Shown: in pieces, positions 1 through 6,302 of the stretch
Layout of the letters: each line of letters begins with the position of its first letter
How positions within the stretch are numbered: position 1 is the first letter of the stretch
Source: Pseudomonas sp.
Lineage (GTDB): Bacteria; Pseudomonadota; Gammaproteobacteria; Pseudomonadales; Pseudomonadaceae
DNA length: 8,618 bases
Reading direction: 5' to 3'
Assembly (NCBI GenBank): GCA_029240955.1
Contig: JARDZH010000051.1
Span: 1-8,618 of the forward strand
The notes under the pieces: model-generated
The model's input: the letters and a program-made list of their open reading frames with translations, nothing else
Database searches by the model: none
What the model was told of the DNA's origin: nothing
Made by a program: the position numbers and the translations under genes

Positions 1-1
1 G

Positions 2-271
2 GATGCGACCGACCGGGCGATGGATAACGCCGATATCGGCACCGTCCGCCGGCTGAATGAGCTGCTCGATACCGAGCGTGCCCGCGCCAACGCCGCCGAA
101 GCCCGCGCCGACCAGTTTGCCAAGGAGCGCAACGAGCTTGCCGCTACCGTCGGCCGCATGGAGGGCAGGGTAGAACTTCTGGCCGGACAGATTGCGACCC
201 TCACTGAAAGGGTGACCACGCAGAGCGCAGAGATTGCGCGTCTGCGGGCACAGCTCGGAGGTATCAACTGA
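2..271 (+). CDS. Coiled-coil protein of the lysis region, possibly 5'-partial
   Basis: I do not recognise a named family. The frame is open to the left edge of the window. The first internal ATG is at 20, but it has no convincing Shine-Dalgarno sequence, so the real start may lie upstream. From that ATG the product is 83 residues, almost all predicted alpha-helix: rich in Ala, Arg, Glu and Leu, with hydrophobic residues at roughly heptad spacing (for example the LNELLDTERARANAAEARAD stretch and the C-terminal IARLRAQLGG). This is typical of a coiled coil. No membrane segment or signal peptide is visible in the part seen. The stop codon overlaps the start of the next gene (TGATG), which suggests coupled translation. 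Its place just before a membrane protein and the spanins suggests a lysis or late accessory role, but that is inference from position only. Confidence 0.6.
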   Translation, partial: DATDRAMDNADIGTVRRLNELLDTERARANAAEARADQFAKERNELAATVGRMEGRVELLAGQIATLTERVTTQSAEIARLRAQLGGIN

Positions 272-609
272 TGGACAGATGCGCAATCAACTTCATCGCC
301 CGCCACTGGTGGAGACGCGCCGAGGTGTGGGTGATCGCGCTGTTGCTAGTCGCCGGTGGATCGATCCTTGGCTACCAGGCCGGCGTCTGGTCCGCAAGCA
401 GTGAGCAGACCAAGCAGCTCGCCGAGGTGCGCGCCGCCTACGACGCTGCGCTGGGCAAGCGCGACGTTCGCCTAAACAGCCTCGCCGAGAAGACGCAGGA
501 CGCAGCAGTGAAGGTGCAAGAGGCATCGAACTCAGCAGTCCAAGCGGCGGACACTGCCAGCAAGGCAGCGGAGAGGGTCAACGAAGCCGTCGAACGGCAG
601 ACACCATGA
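271..609 (+). CDS. Single-span membrane protein with coiled-coil tail, lysis region
   Basis: This is a 112-residue protein of no family I can name. A short basic N-terminus (Arg11, Arg15, Arg16) is followed by one hydrophobic segment at about residues 18-40, which by the positive-inside rule gives N-in, C-out topology. The rest (about 45-108) is an Ala/Glu/Gln/Lys-rich helix likely to form a coiled coil outside the cytoplasmic membrane. A strong Shine-Dalgarno (GGAGG at 257-261, 9 bases before the ATG) supports the start. The stop overlaps the Rz start (ATGA at 606-609). Being next to Rz/Rz1, it could be a holin-like or spanin-accessory protein. However, the long soluble helical tail is unusual for a holin, so I do not assign that function. 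Confidence 0.75.
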   Translation: MDRCAINFIARHWWRRAEVWVIALLLVAGGSILGYQAGVWSASSEQTKQLAEVRAAYDAALGKRDVRLNSLAEKTQDAAVKVQEASNSAVQAADTASKAAERVNEAVERQTP

Positions 610-1106
610 GCGCCTTGCTGAAGTTGGTCCCTGCATGGTTGTGGGTAGTGCTGGCAGCGCTCGCAGCCGTCGGTTACCTATCGCTTCGGCTGGATAGCGT
701 AAAGGACGATCGAGCAGCCATTACCGCCGAGCGCGACACTGCCACCGCCCGCGTGGACTCGCTCACCAACACGCTCCGCATTCAGCGCGAGATCACCAAT
801 GACATCAACCGAGTCTCCGATGATGCGAAAGCCAAGACTGAGCATGTGTCGGCTGCCGTTGTTGTTGCTGATAACCGGGCTCGCAGCCTGCAGCAGCAAA
901 TCGACGACCTCCTTGCCAAGCGAAAGTCCTGTGCTGCCGAGGTTGCCAGCGGAAGCCAGGCAAGAGCCGACCTTACCGTTCTGCTCGCCGACCTGCGTAG
1001 AAGCGCTGACGAAGAAGCGGGAAGACTGGCAGAAGCGCTTGATCGAAGCCGAATAGCCGGCTTTGCGTGTGAGGCTGCATACGCGGCCGCACAGAAGAGC
1101 AAGTAG
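606..1106 (+). CDS. Rz: Inner-membrane spanin (Rz-like, DUF2514 family)
   Basis: The 166-residue product is a likely i-spanin, which spans the periplasm with Rz1 and fuses inner and outer membranes in the last step of lysis. It has an N-terminal signal anchor at about residues 8-27 (rich in Leu, Val, Ala and Trp), then a long charged helical periplasmic region (about 30-145) suited to coiled-coil formation. The C-terminal part (LAEALDRSRIAGFACEAAYA) resembles the DUF2514 family as I remember it. Two cysteines, Cys109 and Cys155, could form disulfides. The start overlaps the previous stop (ATGA) and lacks a strong Shine-Dalgarno, so translational coupling is likely. The decisive support is the lipoprotein gene nested in the +1 frame, the same geometry as lambda Rz/Rz1. 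The family call is from memory of the pattern; the spanin role rests on the architecture. Confidence 0.85.
   Translation: MSALLKLVPAWLWVVLAALAAVGYLSLRLDSVKDDRAAITAERDTATARVDSLTNTLRIQREITNDINRVSDDAKAKTEHVSAAVVVADNRARSLQQQIDDLLAKRKSCAAEVASGSQARADLTVLLADLRRSADEEAGRLAEALDRSRIAGFACEAAYAAAQKSK
799..1056 (+). CDS. Rz1: Outer-membrane spanin lipoprotein, fully nested in Rz (+1 frame)
   Basis: This is a complete 85-codon frame inside Rz, shifted +1. It encodes a lipoprotein signal: basic residues (Arg10, Lys11, Arg13, Arg18), a Leu-rich core (LPLLLLITG) and the lipobox LAAC, with lipidated Cys31 at 889-891. The mature part is about 55 residues with seven prolines, like other Rz1 o-spanins. It also carries a Cys-x3-Cys pair (Cys62, Cys66) and a charged helical C-terminus for contact with Rz. 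The start is uncertain: the ATG at 799 has a weak GAG at 789-791, while the ATGs at 820, 823 and 844 would also leave a usable signal peptide; 820 or 823 gives the most typical length. The stop (TAG, 1054-1056) falls 50 bases before the Rz stop. The product should reach the outer membrane and bind the tip of Rz. Confidence 0.85.
   Translation: MTSTESPMMRKPRLSMCRLPLLLLITGLAACSSKSTTSLPSESPVLPRLPAEARQEPTLPFCSPTCVEALTKKREDWQKRLIEAE
1044..1065 (+). other. Hairpin around the Rz1 stop codon
   Basis: The arms at 1044-1051 and 1058-1065 can pair over 8 positions, one of them a G-T wobble, around a six-base loop. The loop contains the Rz1 TAG stop (1054-1056). There is no T-tract, so it is not an intrinsic terminator. 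It may be chance structure in GC-rich coding DNA, or may influence translation of the two overlapping frames. Confidence 0.3.
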
Positions 1107-1148
1107 GTTGCGACACGTTTCGCGAGAGTGCAAATTGTGTCGCGACAC
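1107..1148. repeat. Inverted repeat ending in a 12-bp perfect palindrome
   Basis: GTGTCGCGACAC at 1137-1148 is a perfect 12-bp palindrome. In addition, 1107-1116 (GTTGCGACAC) pairs with 1137-1146 over 10 positions with one G-T wobble, leaving a 20-base loop that contains another TCGCGA. The element begins directly after the Rz stop and lies just before the 3' end of the opposite-strand gene at 1152. There is no T-tract on either side, so it is not a standard intrinsic terminator. It could be a bidirectional transcript-end structure, a protein-binding site or part of a packaging site; the sequence does not decide between these. Confidence 0.5.
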
Positions 1149-1151
1149 TGG

Positions 1152-1349
1152 TCAAGAGACATTATCGCGCTTGTATTGACCATGAAGCTGCTTGAGCGCT
1201 CCCTGATATTCGGAAGCGGTGAGCTTGGACTTAAGCCTCACCATGACGTCCTGAGCGGTTGAGCTTACCGTCTCGGTGTTCCTCCCGGTTCGCTCCGCCC
1301 ATTCTGATGCGGCCTTCAACACAGCTGTTTCATCAATGCGATGGCTCAC
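1152..1349 (-). CDS. Small hypothetical protein, opposite strand, between lysis and packaging genes
   Basis: I do not recognise this 65-residue protein. It starts with GTG immediately after an in-frame TAA, so no upstream start is possible. A good Shine-Dalgarno (AAAGGGA at 1359-1365 on the complement, 9 bases from the start) supports it as real. The product is soluble and highly charged, with no membrane segment or signal peptide, and probably helical (for example AVLKAASEWAERTGRN and KSKLTASEYQGALKQLHGQY). It ends 45 bases past the Rz stop and converges on it, and is transcribed away from the metallopeptidase. The position between the spanins and the terminase genes is where lambda carries the opposite-strand gene bor, so it may be a small moron, but it is not a lipoprotein like Bor. 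A regulator or accessory role cannot be told from sequence alone. Confidence 0.65.
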   Translation of the reverse strand: MSHRIDETAVLKAASEWAERTGRNTETVSSTAQDVMVRLKSKLTASEYQGALKQLHGQYKRDNVS

Positions 1350-1358
1350 TTACGGATT

Positions 1359-1365
1359 TCCCTTT
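1359..1365 (-). promoter_or_regulatory. Ribosome binding site fixing the GTG start at 1349
   Basis: On the complement the bases read AAAGGGA, followed by a 9-base spacer and GTG. The spacer ends in TAA directly before the GTG and in frame with it, so this site and this stop together determine the start. Confidence 0.6.
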
Positions 1366-1408
1366 CTGAGACCAACTGATCTTAGTTGAGTGGGCGGATG
1401 GAGATGAA

Positions 1409-2032
1409 ATGAATCGACCAATGCCGGCTCAGTCGCTGCTCGACCTGTCTGAGCTGTCCGGCTTTGGTATCCGCCTTATCCCCGCGCCCGAGGTGTGGGA
1501 GTGGCTTCAGGCCGAGATCCTCGCCAATACCGGCAGCATCCACAATGAAGACCACGCCCATCTGATTGATGCGGACGTGAGAGTCATGTGGGCGTCTGCT
1601 GCCTTCACGAAGAAGGGACGAACAGTTGTTGGTCAGGCTGAACAGGTAGCGTTCCGCGCAGGTGGTTGGCAGAAAGCCCGCATGGAGCAACAGATGCTGG
1701 ATTGGTTCGGCGACGTGCCGGCCTACATCATCACACTGGCTGCTGACTACTGCGCCCAATGCTCTTACGCTGACTTCTGCGCACTGGTTGAGCATGAGCT
1801 GTATCACATCGCCCAAGCGAAGGATCAGTACGGCGCACCCAAGTTCACCCAAGAAGGACTGCCCAAGCTCGAGATGCGCGGACACGACGTTGAAGAGTTC
1901 GTCGGTGTGGTGCGTCGCTATGGGGCGAGTCCTCAAGTGCAAGAGCTGGTTGACGCTGCAAACAATCCTGCCGAGGTAGGGAAATTGAACATATCGAGGG
2001 CCTGCGGAACCTGTCTGCTCAAGTCGGCCTGA
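1409..2032 (+). CDS. Putative phage metallopeptidase (HExxH)
   Basis: The 207-residue protein carries the zinc-peptidase signature HELYH at residues 129-133 (His129 and His133 as ligands, Glu130 catalytic). A downstream RGHDVEEF segment (His159, Glu162, Glu163) could supply the third ligand. The overall pattern matches the putative phage metallopeptidase family (PhageMetallopep, PF18894) as I remember it. The substrate is unknown; proteolysis of a phage or host protein is inferred. No signal peptide is seen, so it should act in the cytoplasm. Two CxxC pairs, Cys115/Cys118 and Cys199/Cys202 near the C-terminus, could bind a second zinc. GGAG at 1400-1403, 5 bases before the ATG, supports the start. 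It lies 31 bases before the small terminase gene and is probably co-transcribed with the packaging operon. Confidence 0.85.
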   Translation: MNRPMPAQSLLDLSELSGFGIRLIPAPEVWEWLQAEILANTGSIHNEDHAHLIDADVRVMWASAAFTKKGRTVVGQAEQVAFRAGGWQKARMEQQMLDWFGDVPAYIITLAADYCAQCSYADFCALVEHELYHIAQAKDQYGAPKFTQEGLPKLEMRGHDVEEFVGVVRRYGASPQVQELVDAANNPAEVGKLNISRACGTCLLKSA

Positions 2033-2063
2033 TTCTGGACAGGCTCTGGACGGATGAAAATCT

Positions 2064-2525
2064 ATGGCAGCCCTTCAAAACGACGTGAAGGCCTTTATCG
2101 TTCAGGCCTTGGCGTGCTTCGACACGCCTTCACAGGTTGTTGAAGCCGTCCAAAAGGAATACGGGATCTCGGTGACTCGCCAGCAGGTGGAGACTCACGA
2201 CCCCACGAAGACATCAGGGAAAGGCCTCGCCAAGCGCTGGGTGACGATGTTTGAAGATGCCCGCAAGCGCTTTCGTGAAGAGACCGCAGAGATCCCGATC
2301 GCCAACCGAGCGTTCCGGCTCCGGGCCATGAACCGTTTTGTCGAGCGGGCCGAGACGATGAAGAACATCGGCCTCGCCATGCAGATCCTCGAGCAGGCTG
2401 CGAAGGAAGTCGGCGACGTCTACGTCAATCGCAACCGTAAGGACGAGCCTGATGATGAGCCGGCAATCCCGACGCGCATTCAGGTCGACGTAGTGGATGC
2501 GAGGAAACCGAATGCCGAGCCTTAA
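2064..2525 (+). CDS. terS: DUF2280 protein, probable terminase small subunit
   Basis: The 153-residue product matches my memory of DUF2280 (PF10045), with the typical opening DVKAFIVQALACFDTPSQVV. It sits directly before the large terminase, the usual place of the small subunit that recognises the packaging site and loads the motor onto DNA. Residues about 22-46 (SQVVEAVQKEYGISVTRQQV) look like a helix-turn-helix for DNA binding. The middle (about 65-130) is helical and suited to oligomerisation (MKNIGLAMQILEQAAKEVGD). The C-terminal tail is charged and Pro-rich, possibly the contact to the large subunit. The Shine-Dalgarno is weak (GGA at 2052-2054). The gene overlaps the large terminase start by 14 bases. 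The small-terminase role is inferred from family and position and is not shown by a catalytic motif. Confidence 0.85.
   Translation: MAALQNDVKAFIVQALACFDTPSQVVEAVQKEYGISVTRQQVETHDPTKTSGKGLAKRWVTMFEDARKRFREETAEIPIANRAFRLRAMNRFVERAETMKNIGLAMQILEQAAKEVGDVYVNRNRKDEPDDEPAIPTRIQVDVVDARKPNAEP
2501..2504 (+). promoter_or_regulatory. Ribosome binding site deciding the large terminase start
   Basis: GAGG is followed by 7 bases and the ATG at 2512. An in-frame upstream ATG at 2497 has no such site, and its extra five residues are only a by-product of the preceding gene's sequence, so 2512 is preferred. Confidence 0.65.
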
Positions 2526-3813
2526 CGTTCCGCAGTCGCAGTTCCTGCTCTTGCCCCACAAGTTTCGCGCATTCGTTGCTGGCTTCGGCTCGGGAAAGAC
2601 CTGGGTCGGCTGCTCGGCGCTCAGCAAGCACTTCATGGAGTGGCCGGGCGTCAACGCTGGTTACTTCGCACCGACTTACCCGCAGATCCGCGACATCTTC
2701 TATCCCACGATGGAGGAGGTTGCTTATGACTGGGGACTGAAGACCAAGATCAACCAGGCGAACCATGAGGTTCACATTTACAGCGGCCGGCAGTATCGCG
2801 GCACTGTGATTTGCCGGTCGATGGAGAAGCCGCAAACAATCGTCGGCTTCAAGATCGGTCACGCCCTGGTGGATGAGCTGGACGTGCTGACGTCGATCAA
2901 GGCTCAGCAAGCCTGGCGCAAGATCATTGCCCGGATGCGTTACAACCTGCCCGAGCTCAAAAACGGCGTGGACGTGACCACGACGCCGGAAGGCTTCAAG
3001 TTCGTCTTTCTCCAGTTCGTCAAGCAGCTGCGCGACAAGCCGGCGCTGAAGGAAATGTATGGACTGATTCAGGCCAGCACCTTCGACAACGAGCTGAACC
3101 TGCCTGACGACTACATCGCCTCGCTGATGGAGTCATATCCTGAGCAACTGATCCGCGCGTACCTGAACGGCCAGTTCGTCAACCTGACGTCTGGATCGAT
3201 CTACCACGCCTACGACCGAAAGCTGAACCAGTGCTTCGACACTGTGCAGCCCGGCGAGCCGCTGTTCATCGGCATGGACTTCAACGTCGGCAAGATGGCG
3301 GCGATTACGCACGTCAAACGTGACCAGGGCCTGCCGCGCGCCGTGGACGAATTGATGGATGGCTACGACACGCCTGACATGATTCGTCGAATCAAAGAGC
3401 GGTACTGGGAACACACCGGCAACGACTACAAGAAGACCTGCGAGATCCGGATCTACCCGGACGCCTCCGGCGATTCTCGCAAATCTGTTAATGCCAGCCT
3501 CACCGATATCGCCATGCTCAAGCAGGCAGGCTTCACGGTCATCGCGCCGGCGGCCAACCCACCGGTGAAGGACCGAATCAACGCCATGAACGCCATGTTC
3601 TGCAACGCGCAGGGCGAGCGGCGTTACCTGGTGAACCCGGTTACATGCCCGACCTACGCCGATGGCTTGGAACAGCAGATCTGGGCGCCCAACGGCGAGC
3701 CGGACAAGAGCCAAGGAAACGACCACGCCAACGACGGCGGCGGTTACTTCATTCACCGCGAGTACCCGATCATCAAACCGGTCACCGCTATCAAAATGGG
3801 ATACGCCCGATGA
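2512..3813 (+). CDS. terL: Terminase large subunit (ATPase and nuclease)
   Basis: This is the DNA-packaging motor and headful or cos nuclease that docks on the portal. Counted from the ATG at 2512 (433 residues), the Walker A motif GFGSGKT is at 24-30 and the Walker B segment ALVDE at 118-122 (Asp121, catalytic Glu122). A TTT motif at 156-158 fits the coupling motif that follows Walker B. The C-terminal RNase H-like nuclease shows its acidic residues in order: Asp256 in IGMDFNVG, Asp317 in IYPDASGDS, and Asp404/Asp408 in GNDHANDGGGYF. All key residues appear intact and the length is normal, so the enzyme should be active. An alternative start at 2497 is less likely for lack of a Shine-Dalgarno. 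The stop overlaps the portal start (ATGA, 3810-3813). Confidence 0.95.
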   Translation: MPSLNVPQSQFLLLPHKFRAFVAGFGSGKTWVGCSALSKHFMEWPGVNAGYFAPTYPQIRDIFYPTMEEVAYDWGLKTKINQANHEVHIYSGRQYRGTVICRSMEKPQTIVGFKIGHALVDELDVLTSIKAQQAWRKIIARMRYNLPELKNGVDVTTTPEGFKFVFLQFVKQLRDKPALKEMYGLIQASTFDNELNLPDDYIASLMESYPEQLIRAYLNGQFVNLTSGSIYHAYDRKLNQCFDTVQPGEPLFIGMDFNVGKMAAITHVKRDQGLPRAVDELMDGYDTPDMIRRIKERYWEHTGNDYKKTCEIRIYPDASGDSRKSVNASLTDIAMLKQAGFTVIAPAANPPVKDRINAMNAMFCNAQGERRYLVNPVTCPTYADGLEQQIWAPNGEPDKSQGNDHANDGGGYFIHREYPIIKPVTAIKMGYAR

Positions 3814-5228
3814 GCAACGACGTCTCCTTCAAGCGGGCGGAATACATAGCAGTTCTGGATCGCTGGGCAACCGTCCGCGACGTATGCGCGGGCCAGCACC
3901 GGGTCGTCGATCGGCTGCCGTATATCAATGCACACGACAAGTCGCCGGAGAATCAGGACCGGAATCGAGCCTATCGCGAGCGTGCGGTGTTCAAGAACGC
4001 CACTGGCCATACCCGGAATGGTTTGCTCGGTCTGGCTTTCCACAAAGACCCGACTCTGGTTGTTGCGAAGAAGCTGGAGTATCTGCAGGACAATGCTAAC
4101 GGCTCCGGCGTGAGCATCTACCAGCACTCGCAAGGCACGCTGGAAAAGGTACTTGAGGCTGGACGGCACGGCCTGTATGTCGACTACCACCAAGACGACG
4201 GCATCGGCGGGCATGCTGTGATCCTCACCTACTGCGCCGAGGAGATCATCAACTGGCGCACTGGCATGGTGAACGGTCACAGCGTACTGACCCTAGTGGT
4301 GCTTAAGGAGTCCCCCGAAATCCCCGATGGCTTCGGTTTCAAGACGGTCGAGCAGTACCGGGAACTGGCCCTGGAAGACGACGGGTTCGTTTGCAGGGTC
4401 TGGCGACGCTCAGGTCCTGAGAATGGCGGTCCTCTGGCGGTTACTGAGGAATTTCGGCCTTCGGGCGCTGGCGGTCGGCTGAAGGAGATTCCATTCACCT
4501 TTGTCGGCGCACAGAACAACGACCCGAGCATTGACGAGTCGCCGCTATACGACATTGCAATGATCAACCTGGGCCACTACCGGAACAGCGCTGATTACGA
4601 AGACAGCGTCTTCTGGTGCGGCCAAGCCCAGCCTTGGATTTCCGGTCTGGATGAGCAGTGGCGCGACTGGATGGAGAAGAACGGCGTATACGTCGGCTCC
4701 CGCGCGCCCATGATGCTGCCAGCAGGTGGCGCCTTCGGTTATGCCCAGCCACTGCCGAACACGCTGGTGAAGGAGGCCATGGCTGACAAGAACCAGATGA
4801 TGATCGAGCTGGGCGCACGAATGGTCGTGGCTTCCCTCTCGTCGAAAACGGCAACCGAAGCCCGTGGTGATCAATCGGCATCGACATCGGTGCTCGCCGG
4901 CTGCGTGGCCAACGTCAGTGAGGCCTACACCCGGGCGATCATGTGGTGCTGCACTTACATGGGCGTCGATGACGCGAAGGTCGCTTATCAGATCAACCAG
5001 GAATTCGTGGAGCTGACGGCTGATCCGCAGATGATCACAGCGTTGGTTGGACTCTGGCAGAACGGCGGCTTCGCCAAAGCGGACCTTCGAGCGTACCTGC
5101 GCAAGTTGGGCCTGATCGCGCCAGAACGCACAGACCAGCAAATCGATGGCGAGCTGGCAGAGCAGGGCGACGGCTTGGGCTTGGACGACGAGGACAAAAT
5201 AGATGGCGGCAAACCAAGCAATCCTTGA
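3810..5228 (+). CDS. Portal protein (DUF4055 family)
   Basis: The 472-residue protein forms the dodecameric channel at one capsid vertex through which DNA enters and leaves. The call rests on position (between large terminase and MuF protein), length, and resemblance to DUF4055 (PF13264), a portal family in phages with this gene order. Features seen include an N-terminal helical region (WATVRDVCAGQHRVVDRLPY), a central segment (SPLYDIAMINLGHYRNSADY) typical of the portal stem area, and a C-terminal acidic tail (about 440-472). The start is the ATG at 3810, overlapping the terminase stop and preceded by GGGA at 3798-3801. The same frame is open upstream to 3645, but that part lies wholly inside the terminase gene and is rejected. 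It overlaps the next gene by 26 bases. The family assignment is from memory. Confidence 0.88.
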   Translation: MSNDVSFKRAEYIAVLDRWATVRDVCAGQHRVVDRLPYINAHDKSPENQDRNRAYRERAVFKNATGHTRNGLLGLAFHKDPTLVVAKKLEYLQDNANGSGVSIYQHSQGTLEKVLEAGRHGLYVDYHQDDGIGGHAVILTYCAEEIINWRTGMVNGHSVLTLVVLKESPEIPDGFGFKTVEQYRELALEDDGFVCRVWRRSGPENGGPLAVTEEFRPSGAGGRLKEIPFTFVGAQNNDPSIDESPLYDIAMINLGHYRNSADYEDSVFWCGQAQPWISGLDEQWRDWMEKNGVYVGSRAPMMLPAGGAFGYAQPLPNTLVKEAMADKNQMMIELGARMVVASLSSKTATEARGDQSASTSVLAGCVANVSEAYTRAIMWCCTYMGVDDAKVAYQINQEFVELTADPQMITALVGLWQNGGFAKADLRAYLRKLGLIAPERTDQQIDGELAEQGDGLGLDDEDKIDGGKPSNP

Positions 5229-6291
5229 CGCCACGATCCGGCACGCGGTCTTCCTGGAAAAGCTGAAGGCTGGGGAGGTCGGCAAGTTTGCGCCCTTTCT
5301 GAAGGAGATCGACCGTTCAATCCGCGACCGGCTCACCCGGTCGGATTTGACCGAGTACAACGTGAGGCGGCTGGAAGCGCTGCTGAAGGAGGTCGACAGC
5401 TTGCTGCTGGGCATCTTCAACCGCTACAGCGCGCAACTGAACCTTGACCTGATCGACATCGCCAACTACGAGGCTGAGTTTGAAGCGTCGAGCCTGGCCC
5501 GGTCGGCGCCGGTTGGTGTGTCATTGGATGTGGTCGCGCCAACGGCAGCGGCTATCCGAACCGCAGTGCTGACAAACCCCCTCAGTGTGCGCGGCACCGG
5601 CGGCGGTAAGCTGCTGAAGTCGTTTATCAAGGGCTGGACCAGTGCCGAGCGCGAGCGTGTCACCGGCACCATCCGGCAGGGCTTCTTCGAAGGGCAGACG
5701 AACTTCCAGATCATCCGAAACATTCGCGGCACCAAGGCGGCGGGCTACAAGGACGGCATTCTCGCCACCACCAACCGCAATGCCAGCACGGTGGTGCACA
5801 CAGCGATTCAGCATGTGTCGTCGCAAGCGCGAGTGGAGGTGGCCAAGGCCAACACGGACATCGTGTCCGAGATTGAGATGGTCGCCACGCTGGACAGCAA
5901 GACCAGTCAGCAGTGTCGATCAATGGATAAGCGACGGTTTCCGGTCGACTCAGGCCCGCGGCCACCGTTTCACCCGAATTGCCGCACAACGTTCGTCCTA
6001 CTGACCAGGCTCAGTGAGATGTTCGCCAAGGGCGCTACCCGGGCTTCCGTGGGCGCAGATGGAGCAGGGCAGGTCAGTGCGAGTCTCGACTATTACCATT
6101 GGCTTCAGCAACAGCCAACGTCGTTTCAGGATGTGGCAATCGGACCGGTGCGGGCGAAGCTTTTTCGCGAGGGCGGACTGAGCGTCGAACGCTTCGCGGA
6201 GTTGCAACTGGATCGCAACTTCGCCCCGCTGACGCTAGCGCAGATGAAGATTCTGGAGCCTTTGGCATTCCAAAAAGCGTCACTTTTATGA
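5203..6291 (+). CDS. Head morphogenesis protein (MuF type)
   Basis: The 362-residue protein belongs with the Phage Mu gpF-like family (PF04233), minor head proteins associated with the portal. The MuF core is at about residues 150-265: a helical part with SQARVEVAK (about 207-215), then LDSKTSQQC (Cys238) and the signature PPFHPNCR (254-261; His257, Cys260). The C-terminus (DYYHWLQQQPTSFQDVAIGP, then LTLAQMKILEPLAF) is the characteristic tail of these proteins in related prophages as I remember them. Residues 1-100 are mainly helical and probably face the portal. The Shine-Dalgarno GAGG at 5190-5193 lies 9 bases before the ATG. The gene overlaps the portal by 26 bases. Its stop lies only 5 bases from the 3' end of the opposite-strand gene that follows, so the operon is interrupted sharply here. 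Confidence 0.92.
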   Translation: MAANQAILDATIRHAVFLEKLKAGEVGKFAPFLKEIDRSIRDRLTRSDLTEYNVRRLEALLKEVDSLLLGIFNRYSAQLNLDLIDIANYEAEFEASSLARSAPVGVSLDVVAPTAAAIRTAVLTNPLSVRGTGGGKLLKSFIKGWTSAERERVTGTIRQGFFEGQTNFQIIRNIRGTKAAGYKDGILATTNRNASTVVHTAIQHVSSQARVEVAKANTDIVSEIEMVATLDSKTSQQCRSMDKRRFPVDSGPRPPFHPNCRTTFVLLTRLSEMFAKGATRASVGADGAGQVSASLDYYHWLQQQPTSFQDVAIGPVRAKLFREGGLSVERFAELQLDRNFAPLTLAQMKILEPLAFQKASLL

Positions 6292-6302
6292 GTGTTTCAC
6301 TC
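6290..6302. other. Short hairpin joining two convergent stop codons
   Basis: GAGTG (6290-6294) and CACTC (6298-6302) pair around TTT. The element covers most of the MuF-protein stop (TGA, 6289-6291) and the stop of the opposite-strand gene (6297-6299 on the complement). The stem is only 5 bp with no long T-tract on either side, so it is at best a weak bidirectional terminator. Confidence 0.3.

Noticed and set aside
678..1148. Minus-strand open frames opposite Rz/Rz1
   Set aside because: Both plus-strand frames here are explained by the spanin pair; no ribosome site or recognisable product on the minus strand.
1373..1388. Inverted repeat CAACT-six bases-AGTTG in the divergent intergenic region
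   Set aside because: Only 5-bp arms; considered as an operator, but the symmetry is too short to support a claim.
1382..1942. Minus-strand open frame of 186 codons opposite the metallopeptidase
   Set aside because: The plus strand carries the HExxH motif and a good ribosome site; shadow frame.
3133..3756. Minus-strand open frame of 207 codons opposite the large terminase
   Set aside because: It lies opposite the nuclease domain with its conserved acidic residues; shadow frame.
3645..3809. Upstream extension of the portal frame
   Set aside because: It lies inside the terminase coding region; the ATG at 3810 has a ribosome site and the usual ATGA overlap.
4545..5420. Minus-strand open frame of 291 codons opposite portal and MuF genes
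   Set aside because: It spans the junction of two well-supported plus-strand genes; composition artefact.
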